Positions 1-9,006 of a stretch of 64,000 bases of DNA are shown piece by piece. Each line of letters begins with the position of its first letter. Position 1 is the stretch's first letter. This DNA comes from Luteimonas arsenica (lineage in GTDB: Bacteria > Pseudomonadota > Gammaproteobacteria > Xanthomonadales > Xanthomonadaceae): NCBI RefSeq assembly GCF_004352825.1, contig NZ_SJRW01000001.1, positions 372,001 through 436,000 on the forward strand, written 5' to 3'. The notes beneath the pieces are model-generated. The model saw only the letters and a program-made list of their open reading frames with translations. It had not been told where the DNA came from and did no database searches. The translations under genes were made by a program, and so were the position numbers.

Positions 1-815
1 TGCTGATGGCGCTGGTGCCGGTGGTGCTGGTGGTCGGCTTCGTGCAGTGGCTGCTGGATGGCTTCGCCTACGGACTGCCGGCGCTGCTGTTCGGCGTCGC
101 CGCCGTGTTCTATGCCTGGGGTCCGCGCGATCTCGATGTCGACGTGGATGCGGTGGTCGACGCGACGGATGCGGCCGAACGCCGCGAGGCGCTGGCGCGG
201 CTGCGTCCCGCCGCAGCGACCGGTGCAGGCGCTGACCGCGACGAAGTCGGTCGCGTTTTCGTCGCTGCGCTGCGGCGCTGGTTCGGCGTGCTGTTCTGGT
301 TCGTGCTGCTGGGCGCCGTGGGTGCGCTGCTGTACCGGCTGGTCGCGATCGCGGCCGAGGACGAACCCGCGCTCTATCTGCCCGAGGGTACGGTGGACGG
401 CGCCCGCCGCGGGCTGGCGGTGCTCGACTGGCCGGTGGCCCAGCTGATGACGCTGTCACTGGCGCTGGTGGGCAACTTCGACGTGGCGGTGTCGGCCTGG
501 AAGGCCGCCGGCGGCGCCGCGCTGCGTGCTGGCACGGACATGCTGGCCGCCGTGGGGCGGGCGAGCGTGCGCTGGGAGCTGGATGAAGAGACCGGGGATC
601 TTGAGGCCGCTTCCGCCGGCGCGCCGCAGGCCGGAGTGGCCGCCGGGCCCGATCCTGGCGATGCCGGGATGCCGCCCGGACCGGTGCCGATGGCCGGCGC
701 CGATGATCCGGCGCTGGTCCAGGCCCTGCGCGACGCCATGTCCCTGGTCTGGCGCGTGCTGCTGGCCTGGCTGGCGGTGCTGGCGCTGTTCGTGGTGGCC
801 GGCTGGGTGAACTGA
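1..815 (+). CDS. ampE: AmpE-like inner-membrane protein, 5' end outside window
   Basis: 269 residues are visible from the first ATG at base 6, but the frame is open to the window edge and the family's usual length is about 284, so roughly 40 N-terminal residues probably lie upstream. Hydrophobic segments lie near residues 2-38, 92-113 and 248-267. The stretch around VLDWP (139-143), followed by a GxxxxAVSAW-like run, matches the conserved middle of AmpE. AmpE is a polytopic membrane protein encoded beside ampD and linked to beta-lactamase regulation and cell-wall recycling; its biochemical role is unsettled. The gene is convergent with the acyltransferase fusion gene that ends at 855. The family call rests on remembered similarity to the E. 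coli protein. Confidence 0.78.
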   Translation, partial: LMALVPVVLVVGFVQWLLDGFAYGLPALLFGVAAVFYAWGPRDLDVDVDAVVDATDAAERREALARLRPAAATGAGADRDEVGRVFVAALRRWFGVLFWFVLLGAVGALLYRLVAIAAEDEPALYLPEGTVDGARRGLAVLDWPVAQLMTLSLALVGNFDVAVSAWKAAGGAALRAGTDMLAAVGRASVRWELDEETGDLEAASAGAPQAGVAAGPDPGDAGMPPGPVPMAGADDPALVQALRDAMSLVWRVLLAWLAVLALFVVAGWVN

Positions 816-854
816 ACCGGTTTCATCCCGTCCCGCGGCGGTCGCGCCCGCGGC

Positions 855-2765
855 TCAGGCGTGGTCGCCGCGCAGTGCGCGGACCCTTGCTTCGAGCATC
901 TTCGCGTCGGCCTCGCGGCCCGGGACCGGCGCTTCGGCCATCACCGCCACGTGCGCGCGGAAGCGGCGCGGCACGCGCATCCGCGCCAGTCGCCCGCTGG
1001 CGGCCGCGCTGCCGCGTCGGCTCCACATGCTGCTCCACATGTTGCGCAGGGCCATCGGCACCACCGGCACCGGGCGGCGCTCCAGGATGCGTTCGACGCC
1101 CGACTTGAACGGCGCGATGTCGCCGTCGGAGGTCAGCCGGCCCTCGGGGAAGATCAACACCAGCTCGCCTTCGGCCAGCGCGGCATCGATGGCTTCGAAG
1201 GCGCGCTCCATCATCGCCGCGTCCTCCTTCGGGCTGGCGATCGGGATCGCGCCGGCGGCCTTGAAAATCCACCGCATCACCGGGATCTGGAAGATCCGGT
1301 AGTACATGACGAAGCGCACCGGCCGCGGGATGCTCGCCGCCAGGATCAGCGCGTCCATGTAGCTCACGTGGTTGCTGACCAGCAGCGCCGGGCCCTCGTC
1401 GGGCACGTGGCGCTCGATGCCGTGCAGCTCCAGCCGGTACAGCGTGCGCACCAGCAGCCAGCTGACGAAGCGCATCGCGAACTCGGGCACGATGGTGAAG
1501 ATCCAGGTGGTGACCAGCAGGTTGGCGATCGCCAGCCCCAGGAACACCTGCGGGATGCTCCAGCCGAACACCTGCTGCAGCGCCAGTCCGGTCACCGCCG
1601 CGGCGACGATGAAGGCCGAGTTCTGGATGTTGAGCCCGGCGAACACGCGCGCCATTTCCTGCTTCGGCGTGCGGCTCTGGATCAGCGCGAACAGCGGCAC
1701 GATGAACAGGCCGCAGGAGAAGCCGATGCCGGTGAGGTCGATGGCGATGCGCCAGCCGTGCTCGGCGGCCAGGAAGCCGGCGATGTCCAGCCCCGCCTGC
1801 GGCGCCAGCCCGCTGCGTGCGAAGTAGAGGTCGAGCATGAAGGCGCTGACGCCCAGCGCGCCCAGCGGCACCAGGCCGATCTCGACCGTGCGCGCGGACA
1901 GCTTCTCGCACAGCAGCGAGCCGGTGCCCACGCCGACCGAGAACAGCGCGAGCCCGAAGATGTAGAGGCTGGTCGATCGCTCCGCCGCGCCCAGGTGCAG
2001 CTCCGCGTAGTTCGGCAGCTGCGCGGTCAGCACCGTGCCCACGAACCAGAACCAGGACACGCCGAGGATGGCATTGCGCACCGCCGGCGTGCGCCGGGTG
2101 AGCTTCCAGATGCGGATCGATTCCGGCACCGGGTTCCAGTTGACCTTCAGCTCCGGCGCGCCGGCGTCCACGCGCGGGATCATGCGCGCGACCAGGTTGC
2201 CGGTGACCGCCAGCGCGACCACCGAGGCCGCGGCCGCCTCCGGCCCCCACGTGCCCGCGACCTGGAACACCAGTCCGCCGTAGATCATGCCGGCGAGGAT
2301 CGACAGCGACGTGCCCATCTCCACCAGGCCGTTGCCGCCGGTGAGCTCCTCGGGCTTGAGCACCGCCGGCAGGATCGAGTACTTCACCGGCCCGAACAGG
2401 GTCGACTGCATGCCGGTCGCGAACAGCGCCACCAGCAGCAGCGGCATGTTGCCGAGCAGGAAGCCGATGCCGGCGATGGTCATGATCCCGATCTCCATCG
2501 TCGTGGTGATCACGATCAGGCGCTGCTTCTCCATCTTCTCGGCGAACTGGCCGGCGATCGCGGAGAACAGGAAGTAGGGCAGGATGAACAGCGCCGGCGC
2601 CAGGTTGGTGTAGAGCGTGCGCTGTTCGCTGTCCACGCCCAGGTAGAACAGCAGGCCGATGATGGCCTGGCGGTAGACGTTGTCGTTGAAGGCGCCCAGC
2701 GCCTGCACGGCGAAGTAGGGCAGGAAGCGGCGCTGCCGCAGCAGCTCGAACTGGTTGTACGCCAT
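855..2765 (-). CDS. LplT-like MFS transporter fused to a PlsC-type acyltransferase
   Basis: 636 aa. Residues 1-430 are a 12-helix major facilitator domain with the LplT-like opening NDNVYRQ (27-33). Residues 445-620 are a glycerolipid acyltransferase domain with the HX4D catalytic box at H466-D471 (NHVSYMD) and the acceptor-site motif FPEGR (539-543). In E. coli, lysophospholipid import (LplT) and re-acylation (Aas) are separate proteins, and Aas also carries an acyl-ACP synthetase domain. That AMP-binding domain is absent here, so the acyl donor must be made elsewhere. The likely role is flipping lysophospholipids inward and re-acylating them at the inner membrane. The gene is convergent with ampE and upstream, in its own direction, are the toxin-antitoxin genes. 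The domain call is firm; the substrate is inferred. Confidence 0.88.
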   Translation of the reverse strand: MAYNQFELLRQRRFLPYFAVQALGAFNDNVYRQAIIGLLFYLGVDSEQRTLYTNLAPALFILPYFLFSAIAGQFAEKMEKQRLIVITTTMEIGIMTIAGIGFLLGNMPLLLVALFATGMQSTLFGPVKYSILPAVLKPEELTGGNGLVEMGTSLSILAGMIYGGLVFQVAGTWGPEAAAASVVALAVTGNLVARMIPRVDAGAPELKVNWNPVPESIRIWKLTRRTPAVRNAILGVSWFWFVGTVLTAQLPNYAELHLGAAERSTSLYIFGLALFSVGVGTGSLLCEKLSARTVEIGLVPLGALGVSAFMLDLYFARSGLAPQAGLDIAGFLAAEHGWRIAIDLTGIGFSCGLFIVPLFALIQSRTPKQEMARVFAGLNIQNSAFIVAAAVTGLALQQVFGWSIPQVFLGLAIANLLVTTWIFTIVPEFAMRFVSWLLVRTLYRLELHGIERHVPDEGPALLVSNHVSYMDALILAASIPRPVRFVMYYRIFQIPVMRWIFKAAGAIPIASPKEDAAMMERAFEAIDAALAEGELVLIFPEGRLTSDGDIAPFKSGVERILERRPVPVVPMALRNMWSSMWSRRGSAAASGRLARMRVPRRFRAHVAVMAEAPVPGREADAKMLEARVRALRGDHA

Positions 2766-2827
2766 GCGGGCTCCCGTGGGTGCGTGGCGAGACTAGCAGA
2801 CGGCTGCGACGGGCCGCGCAGGCTGCG

Positions 2828-3256
2828 TCAGCGGGCGTAGGCCTTGCGCGGCTCGTGGACGGCGGCGCCAGGGCGCGGGCGCAGGTGCCGGCGCAGCCAG
2901 TCGGCGAAGCCGGCTTCGGGCAGGCTGCCTTCGGCGAGGGCCACCATCTGCACGTACTTGTCCTCCTCGCTCGCATCGAGTTCGGCATCGTTGAGCGCGA
3001 GGAACACGCGGTAGCAGACGTGCGCGGTGCGCTTGTTGCCGTCCACGAAGGCGTGGTTGCGGGCAAGACCGTGCGCCAGGCTCGCCGCCAGCGCGGCAAG
3101 GTCGGGCGGAGGGTCGCCGTAGGCGTACAGCTGGCGGGGGCGCGCCAGTGCCGAGTCCAGCAGACCATCGTCGCGCACGCCGGTGCCCCCGCCGTGCTCG
3201 GCCAGCTGGCGCTCGTGGATGGCGATGGCCAGCGGTCGCGTGATCCAGACGATCAT
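2828..3256 (-). CDS. doc: Doc-type toxin of a type II toxin-antitoxin pair
   Basis: 142 aa, typical for Doc. The Fic/Doc core motif HAFVDGNKR is at residues 68-76, with catalytic-loop His68, the acidic Asp72, and the Gly73/Asn74 and Arg76 that bind nucleotide. Doc of phage P1 phosphorylates elongation factor EF-Tu and halts translation; the family assignment supports that activity here, but no substrate can be read from the sequence. The gene starts 11 bases after the stop of the AbrB-type antitoxin, an order (antitoxin first) typical of autoregulated modules. The C-terminal 15 residues are basic and probably unstructured. Nothing suggests truncation. Confidence 0.9.
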   Translation of the reverse strand: MIVWITRPLAIAIHERQLAEHGGGTGVRDDGLLDSALARPRQLYAYGDPPPDLAALAASLAHGLARNHAFVDGNKRTAHVCYRVFLALNDAELDASEEDKYVQMVALAEGSLPEAGFADWLRRHLRPRPGAAVHEPRKAYAR

Positions 3257-3267
3257 GGCCGCGCTCC

Positions 3268-3489
3268 CTACTGGGCCAGCTTGCGCAGGAGATTGCGATC
3301 CTTGCGCATGACCTCCTCGGCCACCTCCATCTGCGCCGCCAGTTCCGGATCGAACGCGGTCAGGCGCACGCCGTCCGGGGTCTCAAGCGCGTAGAGCGTA
3401 TCGCCCTTCTCCAGGCGCAGCCGGGCCAGCAGCTCCTTGGGCAGGATGACGCCGGCGGAGTTGCCGATGGCGGTGATCTTCAGCTTCAT
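3268..3489 (-). CDS. AbrB/MazE/SpoVT-type antitoxin
   Basis: 73 aa. Residues 1-47 form the swapped-hairpin AbrB DNA-binding fold, recognisable from KITAIGNSAGVILPKELL and the following LEKGDTL. The remaining acidic and basic tail would wrap the toxin. It replaces the Phd antitoxin that partners Doc in phage P1; AbrB-Doc pairing is known in other proteobacteria. It precedes doc by 11 bases, so the two are probably co-transcribed. The start is the only ATG consistent with the fold and has a GAAGG ribosome site 6 bases upstream. It probably represses its own promoter through the palindrome at 3513-3526. Confidence 0.88.
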   Translation of the reverse strand: MKLKITAIGNSAGVILPKELLARLRLEKGDTLYALETPDGVRLTAFDPELAAQMEVAEEVMRKDRNLLRKLAQ

Positions 3490-3512
3490 GGCGAGCCTTC
3501 GGGATGCGTGTA

Positions 3513-3526
3513 ATAACGCATGTTAT
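3513..3526. promoter_or_regulatory. Probable operator and -10 element of the doc module
   Basis: The inverted repeat ATAAC-GCAT-GTTAT sits 24 bases upstream of the antitoxin ATG in an otherwise GC-rich region. Read on the minus strand it overlaps TATAAC, a good -10 hexamer, so repressor binding would block transcription. AbrB-type antitoxins bind such AT-rich palindromes; binding by this protein is inferred. Confidence 0.5.
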
Positions 3527-3588
3527 ACCCTGGGTCCGCGCGATGCCAGCCGGGCGCGGCGTCCGCGGGTCCCGTGCGCGCCCGGGTC

Positions 3589-4875
3589 TCAGCCGCGCTC
3601 GCGCTCCACCGCCCGCCAGCCGATGTCGTGGCGGTGGAACTCGCCCGGCCAGGAGATGCCGGCGACTTCCGAGTAGGCGCGGGCCTGGGCGTCGGCGACG
3701 CTGTCGCCCAGGGCACAGACGCAGAGCACGCGGCCGCCCGCGGTCACGGCGTGTTCGCCGTCGATCCGGGTCCCGGCGTGGAAGACCTTGGTGTCCGCCA
3801 CGTCCGGCACGTCGAAGCTGTTGATCGTGTCGCCGGTGCGCGGGGTGCCGGGATAGCCCTCGGCCGCCATAACCACGCCCAGGGCCGGGCGCGGGTCCCA
3901 GTCGGCCTCGACGCCGTCGAGCGCGCCGTCGATGCCGGCCTCGACCAGGGTCGCGAAGTCCGAGCGCAGCCGCATCATGATCGGCTGTGTTTCCGGGTCG
4001 CCGAAGCGGACGTTGAACTCGATCACCTTCGGCGCGCCGCTGGCGTCGATCATGAGCCCGGCATAGAGGAAGCCGGTGAACGGCGCGCCGTCGGCGGCCA
4101 TGCCGGCGACGGTGGGTTCGATCACCTCGCGCATGATCCGCGCATGCACCCCGGGCGTGACCACTGGCGCGGGCGAGTAGGCGCCCATGCCGCCGGTGTT
4201 CGGGCCGGTGTCGCCGTCGCCCACGCGCTTGTGGTCCTGGCTGGTGGCCATCGGCAGCGCGGTGCGGCCGTCGACCATGGCGATGAAGCTGGCTTCCTCG
4301 CCTTCCAGGAATTCCTCGATCACCACCCGCGCACCGGCCTCGCCGAAGGCGTTGCCGCCGAGCATGTCGCGTACCGCGGCTTCCGCCTCGTCCAGCGTCA
4401 TCGCCACGATCACGCCCTTGCCCGCGGCCAGGCCATCGGCCTTGACCACGATCGGCGCGCCGGTGCCCTGCAGGTGGGCGAGCGCGGCACCGATTTCGGT
4501 GAACACGGCGTAGTGCGCGGTCGGGATGCCGTGGCGGGCGAGGAAGTCCTTGGCGAAGGCCTTGCTGCCTTCCAGCTGCGCGGCCGCGGCGCTGGGCCCG
4601 AAGATGCGCAGGCCTTCGGCCTGGAAGCGGTCGACCACGCCGGCCACCAGCGGGCCTTCGGGGCCGACCACGGTGAAGTCCACGCCTTCGTCGCGGGCCA
4701 GGGCCACCAGCGTGTCGATGTCGGCGGCCGCCACCGCGACATTGCGGCAGCCTTCCTCCTGCGCGGTGCCGGCATTGCCGGGCGCCACCAGCACCTCGTC
4801 CACGCGCGGCGACTGCGCCAGCTTCCACGCCAGCGCGTGCTCGCGCCCACCCGAACCAATGACCAGCACTTTCAT
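3589..4875 (-). CDS. purD: Phosphoribosylamine-glycine ligase (GAR synthetase)
   Basis: 428 aa, the usual family length. It joins 5-phosphoribosylamine and glycine with ATP, the second step of purine synthesis, in the cytoplasm. The N-terminal nucleotide-fold start [12 protein letters not shown] (3-14), the ATP-grasp lysine segment [11 protein letters not shown] (145-155) and the metal-binding [11 protein letters not shown] (287-297) are all intact. It lies 80 bases downstream of purH on the same strand, so fis-purH-purD is a likely operon, with a perfect palindrome between purH and purD. Confidence 0.97.
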   Translation of the reverse strand: MKVLVIGSGGREHALAWKLAQSPRVDEVLVAPGNAGTAQEEGCRNVAVAAADIDTLVALARDEGVDFTVVGPEGPLVAGVVDRFQAEGLRIFGPSAAAAQLEGSKAFAKDFLARHGIPTAHYAVFTEIGAALAHLQGTGAPIVVKADGLAAGKGVIVAMTLDEAEAAVRDMLGGNAFGEAGARVVIEEFLEGEEASFIAMVDGRTALPMATSQDHKRVGDGDTGPNTGGMGAYSPAPVVTPGVHARIMREVIEPTVAGMAADGAPFTGFLYAGLMIDASGAPKVIEFNVRFGDPETQPIMMRLRSDFATLVEAGIDGALDGVEADWDPRPALGVVMAAEGYPGTPRTGDTINSFDVPDVADTKVFHAGTRIDGEHAVTAGGRVLCVCALGDSVADAQARAYSEVAGISWPGEFHRHDIGWRAVERERG

Positions 4876-4915
4876 GACGTATCAACCTGCCGTTTCGGAT
4901 CGTCGGAAGAGCATA

Positions 4916-4934
4916 GCCCCCTGAGTCAGGGGGC
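4916..4934. repeat. Perfect 9+1+9 palindrome between purH and purD
   Basis: GCCCCCTGA, one G, then TCAGGGGGC: two arms exactly complementary around a single base. It lies about 20 bases after the purH stop and 40 before the purD start. There is no T tract, so it does not look like a standard terminator. It could be an mRNA stem separating purH from purD expression, or an operator. Confidence 0.55.
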
Positions 4935-4955
4935 GATTCGCGCCGCAGCCGGGTA

Positions 4956-6539
4956 TCAATGCCGGAAGTGGCGGACCCCGGTGAACACCATCGCGATGTC
5001 GTGCTCGTCCGCCGCCGCGATCACCTCGGCGTCACGCATCGAGCCGCCGGGCTGGATCACCGCGCGGATGCCCGCCTCACCGGCGGCGTCCAGGCCGTCG
5101 CGGAAGGGGAAGAAGGCGTCCGACGCCATCACCGAGCCCGGCACCACCAGGCCCGCGTCGGCGGCCTTGATGCCGGCGATGCGCGCGGAGTACACGCGGC
5201 TCATCTGGCCCGCGCCGACGCCGATGGTGGCTTCGTCCTTCGCATACACGATGGCGTTGGACTTCACGAACTTGGCCACCCGCCAGGCGAACAGCAGGTC
5301 ACGCAGCTCGGCCTCGGTCGGCGCGCGCTTCGATACCTGCTTCAGCTCGCCCACGTTCATGCCGCGGTTGTCCGACGACTGCAGCAGCAGGCCGGAGCCG
5401 ATGCGCTTGCTGTCGTACATGTTGCGGCCGTCGCCCAGCGGAATGCGCAGCACGCGCACGTTGGCCTTCTTCGTGCAGTAGTCGAGCGCGTCCTGGTCGT
5501 AGTCGGGCGCGATCAGCACCTCCACGAACTGGCGGTCGAGGATCGACTTCACCGTGGCCGCGTCCAGGCGCGTGTTGAAGGCGAGGATGCCGCCGAAGGC
5601 CGAAGTCGGGTCGGTGGCGTACGCGCGCTCGTAGGCGTCGCCGCAACCCGCGGCGGTGGCGACGCCGCAGGGGTTGGCGTGCTTGACGATCACGCAGGCC
5701 GGCGCATCGAACTGGCGCACGCATTCCCAGGCTGCATCGGCGTCGGCGAGGTTGTTGTAGCTCAGCTCCTTGCCCTGCAGCTGGGTGAAGGTCGCCAGCG
5801 TGCCCGGCACCGGGTACAGGTCGCGGTAGAAGGCGCCACTCTGGTGCGGGTTCTCGCCGTAGCGCAGGTCCATCACTTTGACGAAGTTCGAGTGCATCTG
5901 CGCCGGGAATTCGCCGCGCTCGGGCACGCCGTCGATAGGGTCGGCGATGGCCGAGAGGTAGTTGCCGATCGCCGCGTCGTACTGCGCCACGCGGTTGAAC
6001 GCCGCCACCGAAAGCGCGAAGCGGGTCTTCGCCGACAGCGTGCCGTCGTTCGCTTCAAGCTCTTCGACGATGCCGGCGTACTGCGCCGGGTCGGTCGCCA
6101 CCGCCACCCGCGCGAAGTTCTTCGCCGCCGAGCGCAGCATCGCCGGGCCGCCGATGTCGATGTTCTCGACCGCATCCGCCAGCGTGCAGTCCGCCTTCGC
6201 GGTGACCGATTCGAAGGGGTAGAGGTTCAGCACCAGCAGGTCGATGGCGCCGATGCCGTGCTCGGCCATCACCGCGTCGTCCACGCCCGCGCGTCCGAGC
6301 AGGCCGCCGTGCACCACCGGGTGCAGGGTCTTGACCCGGCCATCCATCATTTCCGGGAAGCCGGTGGCTTCGGACACGTCGCGCACGGCCAGGCCGGCCT
6401 CGCGCAGGGCGCGGGCGGTGCCGCCGGTGGAGAGAAGTTCGACACCGCGGGCGGCGAGGGCTTGGGCAAGCTCGAGCAGGCCGGTCTTGTCGGACACGGA
6501 CAGCAGTGCCCGGCGCAGGGGCAGGCGATCGGTGGTCAT
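4956..6539 (-). CDS. purH: Bifunctional AICAR transformylase / IMP cyclohydrolase
   Basis: 527 aa. It catalyses the last two steps of IMP synthesis: formyl transfer to AICAR and ring closure. The N-terminal cyclohydrolase (MGS-like) domain shows LLSVSDKTG (12-20) and [14 protein letters not shown] (68-81). The C-terminal transformylase domain carries YGENPHQ (217-223) and the catalytic KHANPCG (266-272). All key residues are present. It sits 61 bases downstream of fis and 80 bases upstream of purD, and is probably driven from the fis promoter or from one within fis. Confidence 0.97.
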   Translation of the reverse strand: MTTDRLPLRRALLSVSDKTGLLELAQALAARGVELLSTGGTARALREAGLAVRDVSEATGFPEMMDGRVKTLHPVVHGGLLGRAGVDDAVMAEHGIGAIDLLVLNLYPFESVTAKADCTLADAVENIDIGGPAMLRSAAKNFARVAVATDPAQYAGIVEELEANDGTLSAKTRFALSVAAFNRVAQYDAAIGNYLSAIADPIDGVPERGEFPAQMHSNFVKVMDLRYGENPHQSGAFYRDLYPVPGTLATFTQLQGKELSYNNLADADAAWECVRQFDAPACVIVKHANPCGVATAAGCGDAYERAYATDPTSAFGGILAFNTRLDAATVKSILDRQFVEVLIAPDYDQDALDYCTKKANVRVLRIPLGDGRNMYDSKRIGSGLLLQSSDNRGMNVGELKQVSKRAPTEAELRDLLFAWRVAKFVKSNAIVYAKDEATIGVGAGQMSRVYSARIAGIKAADAGLVVPGSVMASDAFFPFRDGLDAAGEAGIRAVIQPGGSMRDAEVIAAADEHDIAMVFTGVRHFRH

Positions 6540-6600
6540 TGCAGGGGGAGGGCAGCGGGAAAGCCGCGATTATACGGCGCGGCGCCGCCGCGGCCGGGGC

Positions 6601-6873
6601 TCAGAGGATGCCGTAGTCGCGCAGCTTGCGGCGCAGGGTGGCGCGGTGGATGCCGAGCATGGCCGCGGCGCGGCTCTGGTTGCCCTCGCAGTGGTTGAGC
6701 ACTTCCACGAACAGCGGGATCTCGAGTTCGCGCAGGGCGATGTCGTACAGGTTCTCCGCGTTGCAGCCATCCAGGTCGCGGATGTAGCGGCGCACGGCGG
6801 TGGCCACGTGCTCGCGCAACGGTGCCCGTTGCGTGCCGCGTGCCTGCGGCTCGTTGGTGTCGGCAGCGTTCAA
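6601..6873 (-). CDS. fis: Fis family nucleoid protein, TTG start
   Basis: 90 aa from a TTG at 6871-6873. An ATG at 6898-6900 would give 99 aa, but the TTG has AGGGGA four bases upstream while the ATG has no ribosome site, and the resulting N terminus MNAADTN resembles the MNAA start I recall in xanthomonad Fis. Residues 18-60 are the dimerisation helices and 64-90 the C-terminal helix-turn-helix ([20 protein letters not shown]). Fis bends DNA and activates rRNA and many other promoters in fast growth. It is encoded between a DUF3426 gene and purH; in E. coli fis also lies in a prmA-linked operon. Confidence 0.9.
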   Translation of the reverse strand: MNAADTNEPQARGTQRAPLREHVATAVRRYIRDLDGCNAENLYDIALRELEIPLFVEVLNHCEGNQSRAAAMLGIHRATLRRKLRDYGIL

Positions 6874-6956
6874 TCGGTCCCCTGGGCCGTGTCCGCGCAT
6901 CGTGCGCGAAGGAGGTCGAGTCTAGCGCGACCGCCGCGCTGCTGCCACGCGCGGCC

Positions 6957-7955
6957 TCAGCGGAAATCGAAGGAAAATCCGACCGCGCCGGCGTCGGGTT
7001 CGAGCACGTCCATGCGGATCACCGCGCCTTCGCCGCTGTCGATCAGGGCCGACGGCGGTTCATTCCCCAGGTACTCGGTGGGCGTGAATGCGCGTGCGCC
7101 CAGGGGCCGGCCATCGATGTCCGAAAGCGTGAGCACGACGTCCGGCCAGGCCTGCGCCCAGGCGGCGTCGTTGCGGAAGCTGGCGGTGATGCGCAGCGCG
7201 TTGCCGGCCTGGGGGTGGGGCCGCACGTCGCGTTCGAGCAGGGCGAACGCGGTGGGCTCGCGCCAGGGCGGCAGGCTGCAGCGCAGGACGGCGCAGGCGC
7301 CGGCGACCACTGGACGCCAGGTCGCATCGGCCGCCAGCCGCTCGCGGTCGGCCAGCAGCCACTGGATTGCGAGCAGCAGGGCGAGGCCCGCGATCGCCGC
7401 CGGGATCGGCCAGCGCCGGCCGGCGGGCTTCGCGCGCGCGCTGTCGCGGGGCATGCGCGCGAAGCTGGGTGTCGCCCGCCGTGGCCGTGAGGCGGCCGCA
7501 GGCGGCGTGGCCGCGGGTGCGGGCTCGGTGGCGGGCGCAGATGCTGCCGGCGGTGCGGGCTCGTCCGGCTCTGCCGCCGGAGGTGGTGCAGGCGCCAGCG
7601 CAGGAACGGGAGCAGTCGCAGGCGCCTGGGAAGACAGCGTGGCCTGGTCCGGTCCTGGCTCCGGCCCCGATGCTTCGGACGGCCCGGACTCGGACCCGGG
7701 CTGCAGCAGCGTCGCCATCGAGATGGCCGGCTGCGCGGCAAGGTCATCCGCGGGATCGGAAGCTCCCGACGCCTCGAGGTGGCCGAAGGCCTCGGCCACC
7801 GCCGCGGCCACGCCGCTGCGCGCGTCGTTGGCTGGCGGCTGTGCGGACGGCGCTTCGCGCAGCGGCGCGGCGCAGCGCGGGCAGCGCTCCGGTGGCAGGT
7901 CGGTGGCGGGGTCGGTGGCGACCAGTCCGCGGCAGGCCGGGCAGTTGACGAACAT
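6957..7955 (-). CDS. Zinc-ribbon DUF3426 membrane protein
   Basis: 332 aa. The N terminus is an MJ0042-type zinc ribbon with two Cys pairs, C5/C8 and C25/C28. Residues 35-175 are a low-complexity Pro/Ala/Glu linker. One membrane helix spans about 184-202, and the C-terminal 125 residues are the DUF3426 domain, probably periplasmic. The function is unknown. The gene lies 40 bases downstream of prmA and 83 upstream of fis on the same strand, a fixed neighbourhood in xanthomonads. Its 3' end stops at an ordinary TGA. Confidence 0.85.
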   Translation of the reverse strand: MFVNCPACRGLVATDPATDLPPERCPRCAAPLREAPSAQPPANDARSGVAAAVAEAFGHLEASGASDPADDLAAQPAISMATLLQPGSESGPSEASGPEPGPDQATLSSQAPATAPVPALAPAPPPAAEPDEPAPPAASAPATEPAPAATPPAAASRPRRATPSFARMPRDSARAKPAGRRWPIPAAIAGLALLLAIQWLLADRERLAADATWRPVVAGACAVLRCSLPPWREPTAFALLERDVRPHPQAGNALRITASFRNDAAWAQAWPDVVLTLSDIDGRPLGARAFTPTEYLGNEPPSALIDSGEGAVIRMDVLEPDAGAVGFSFDFR

Positions 7956-7995
7956 GCGCGCTATTCAAGCACGCGCCGTGCGCGGCTGGCAGCCG

Positions 7996-8916
7996 TCAGC
8001 CGCGGCGGATGCCGTCAATGCGAACCCAGTCACCCTCCACCGCCACGTGCAGTTCGTCGAACCACTCGCCATAGCGTGCGAGCAGGGGATCCTGCTGGCC
8101 GTCCAGGATGCCCGACAGCGCCAGCCGCCCGCCCGGCGCGACGCGCGCGGCGATGGTGTCGGCCAGCGCCTCCAGCGCCGATGCGAGGATGTTGGCGACC
8201 ACCACCGGCCAGGTGCCGTCGGGTGCATCGTCGGGCGCGTGCACGGAAAGCCGCGAAGCGACCTCGTTGCGCGCGGCGTTGTCGGCGGTGGCGGTCAGCG
8301 CCTGCGGGTCGTTGTCGATGCTGGTGGCGTGCGCGGCGCCGAGCTTCAGGGCCGCCAGGGCAAGGATGCCGCTGCCGCAGCCGAAGTCGAGCACGCGCGC
8401 GCCGTCGAGCAGGCCGTCGGCGGCCAGGCCGTCGAGCCAGCGCAGGCACAGCGCGGTGGTCGGATGGGTGCCGGAACCGAAGGCCAGGCCGGGGTCCAGG
8501 CGCACGATGGCGGCGTCTGCGCGGTCGGCTTTTTCGGGGAGTTCGCGGTTCCAGGGCACGATCCAGGTGCGTTCGCCGAAGCGCAGCGGCACGTACTGGT
8601 CCATCCAGGCGCGCTCCCAGTCCTGGTCCTCGACGTTGCGGAACGAGGCCCGGCTCCAGTCCAGGCCGGGGTCGAAGCTTTCCAGCGCGGCCAGCAGCAG
8701 CAGCGCATCTGCATCGTGCGGGAACAGCGCGCTCAGGGTGATCGCGGCCCACAGCGGGGTCTCGCCCACGCCGGGCTCGAGGATGGCGTCTTCGTTGCTG
8801 GTGCCGGCGTTGGCGTCGAGCATGGTCACCGCCAGCGCGCCGACGTCGTCGAGGGCGTGCTCGTAGCGGGGCTGCTCGGATTCGCGGCAGTGGAGCGTCA
8901 GTTCGAGGAAAGGCAT
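7996..8916 (-). CDS. prmA: Ribosomal protein L11 methyltransferase
   Basis: 306 aa. It transfers methyl groups from S-adenosylmethionine to amino groups of ribosomal protein L11. The N-terminal 60 residues form the L11-docking domain. The catalytic domain shows [14 protein letters not shown] (141-154) and the SAM-binding LDFGCGSG (166-173), followed by an acidic end to strand 2 (IDNDP). It is probably co-transcribed with the DUF3426 gene and fis. Its own start is preceded by a palindrome at 8947-8961 (GTACCGG-C-CCGGTAC) and by the terminator of the upstream secreted-protein gene, so it may have its own promoter. Confidence 0.96.
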   Translation of the reverse strand: MPFLELTLHCRESEQPRYEHALDDVGALAVTMLDANAGTSNEDAILEPGVGETPLWAAITLSALFPHDADALLLLAALESFDPGLDWSRASFRNVEDQDWERAWMDQYVPLRFGERTWIVPWNRELPEKADRADAAIVRLDPGLAFGSGTHPTTALCLRWLDGLAADGLLDGARVLDFGCGSGILALAALKLGAAHATSIDNDPQALTATADNAARNEVASRLSVHAPDDAPDGTWPVVVANILASALEALADTIAARVAPGGRLALSGILDGQQDPLLARYGEWFDELHVAVEGDWVRIDGIRRG

Positions 8917-8970
8917 CGCGCGTGGCCGGGCCTGGGGGAGTGCATGGTACCGGCCCGGTACGCGGGAAGG

Positions 8971-9000
8971 CCGCCGGCCCGGGACGTCCCGGGCCGGCGG
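8971..9000. terminator. 30-bp perfect GC palindrome, likely terminator
   Basis: Two 15-base arms (CCGCCGGCCCGGGAC and its complement) meet without a spacer 6 bases after the stop of the gene at 9007-11007. On the minus strand the hairpin is followed by CCTTCCCG, a weak pyrimidine tract, so termination is plausible but not canonical. Confidence 0.6.
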
Positions 9001-9006
9001 TCGGGC

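Noticed and set aside
861..2840. Very long open frame antisense to the transporter-acyltransferase gene, and many similar ones elsewhere
   Set aside because: In DNA this GC-rich, stop codons are rare in all frames. These frames have Arg/His/Gly-rich, family-free translations and lie opposite genes with clear domains.
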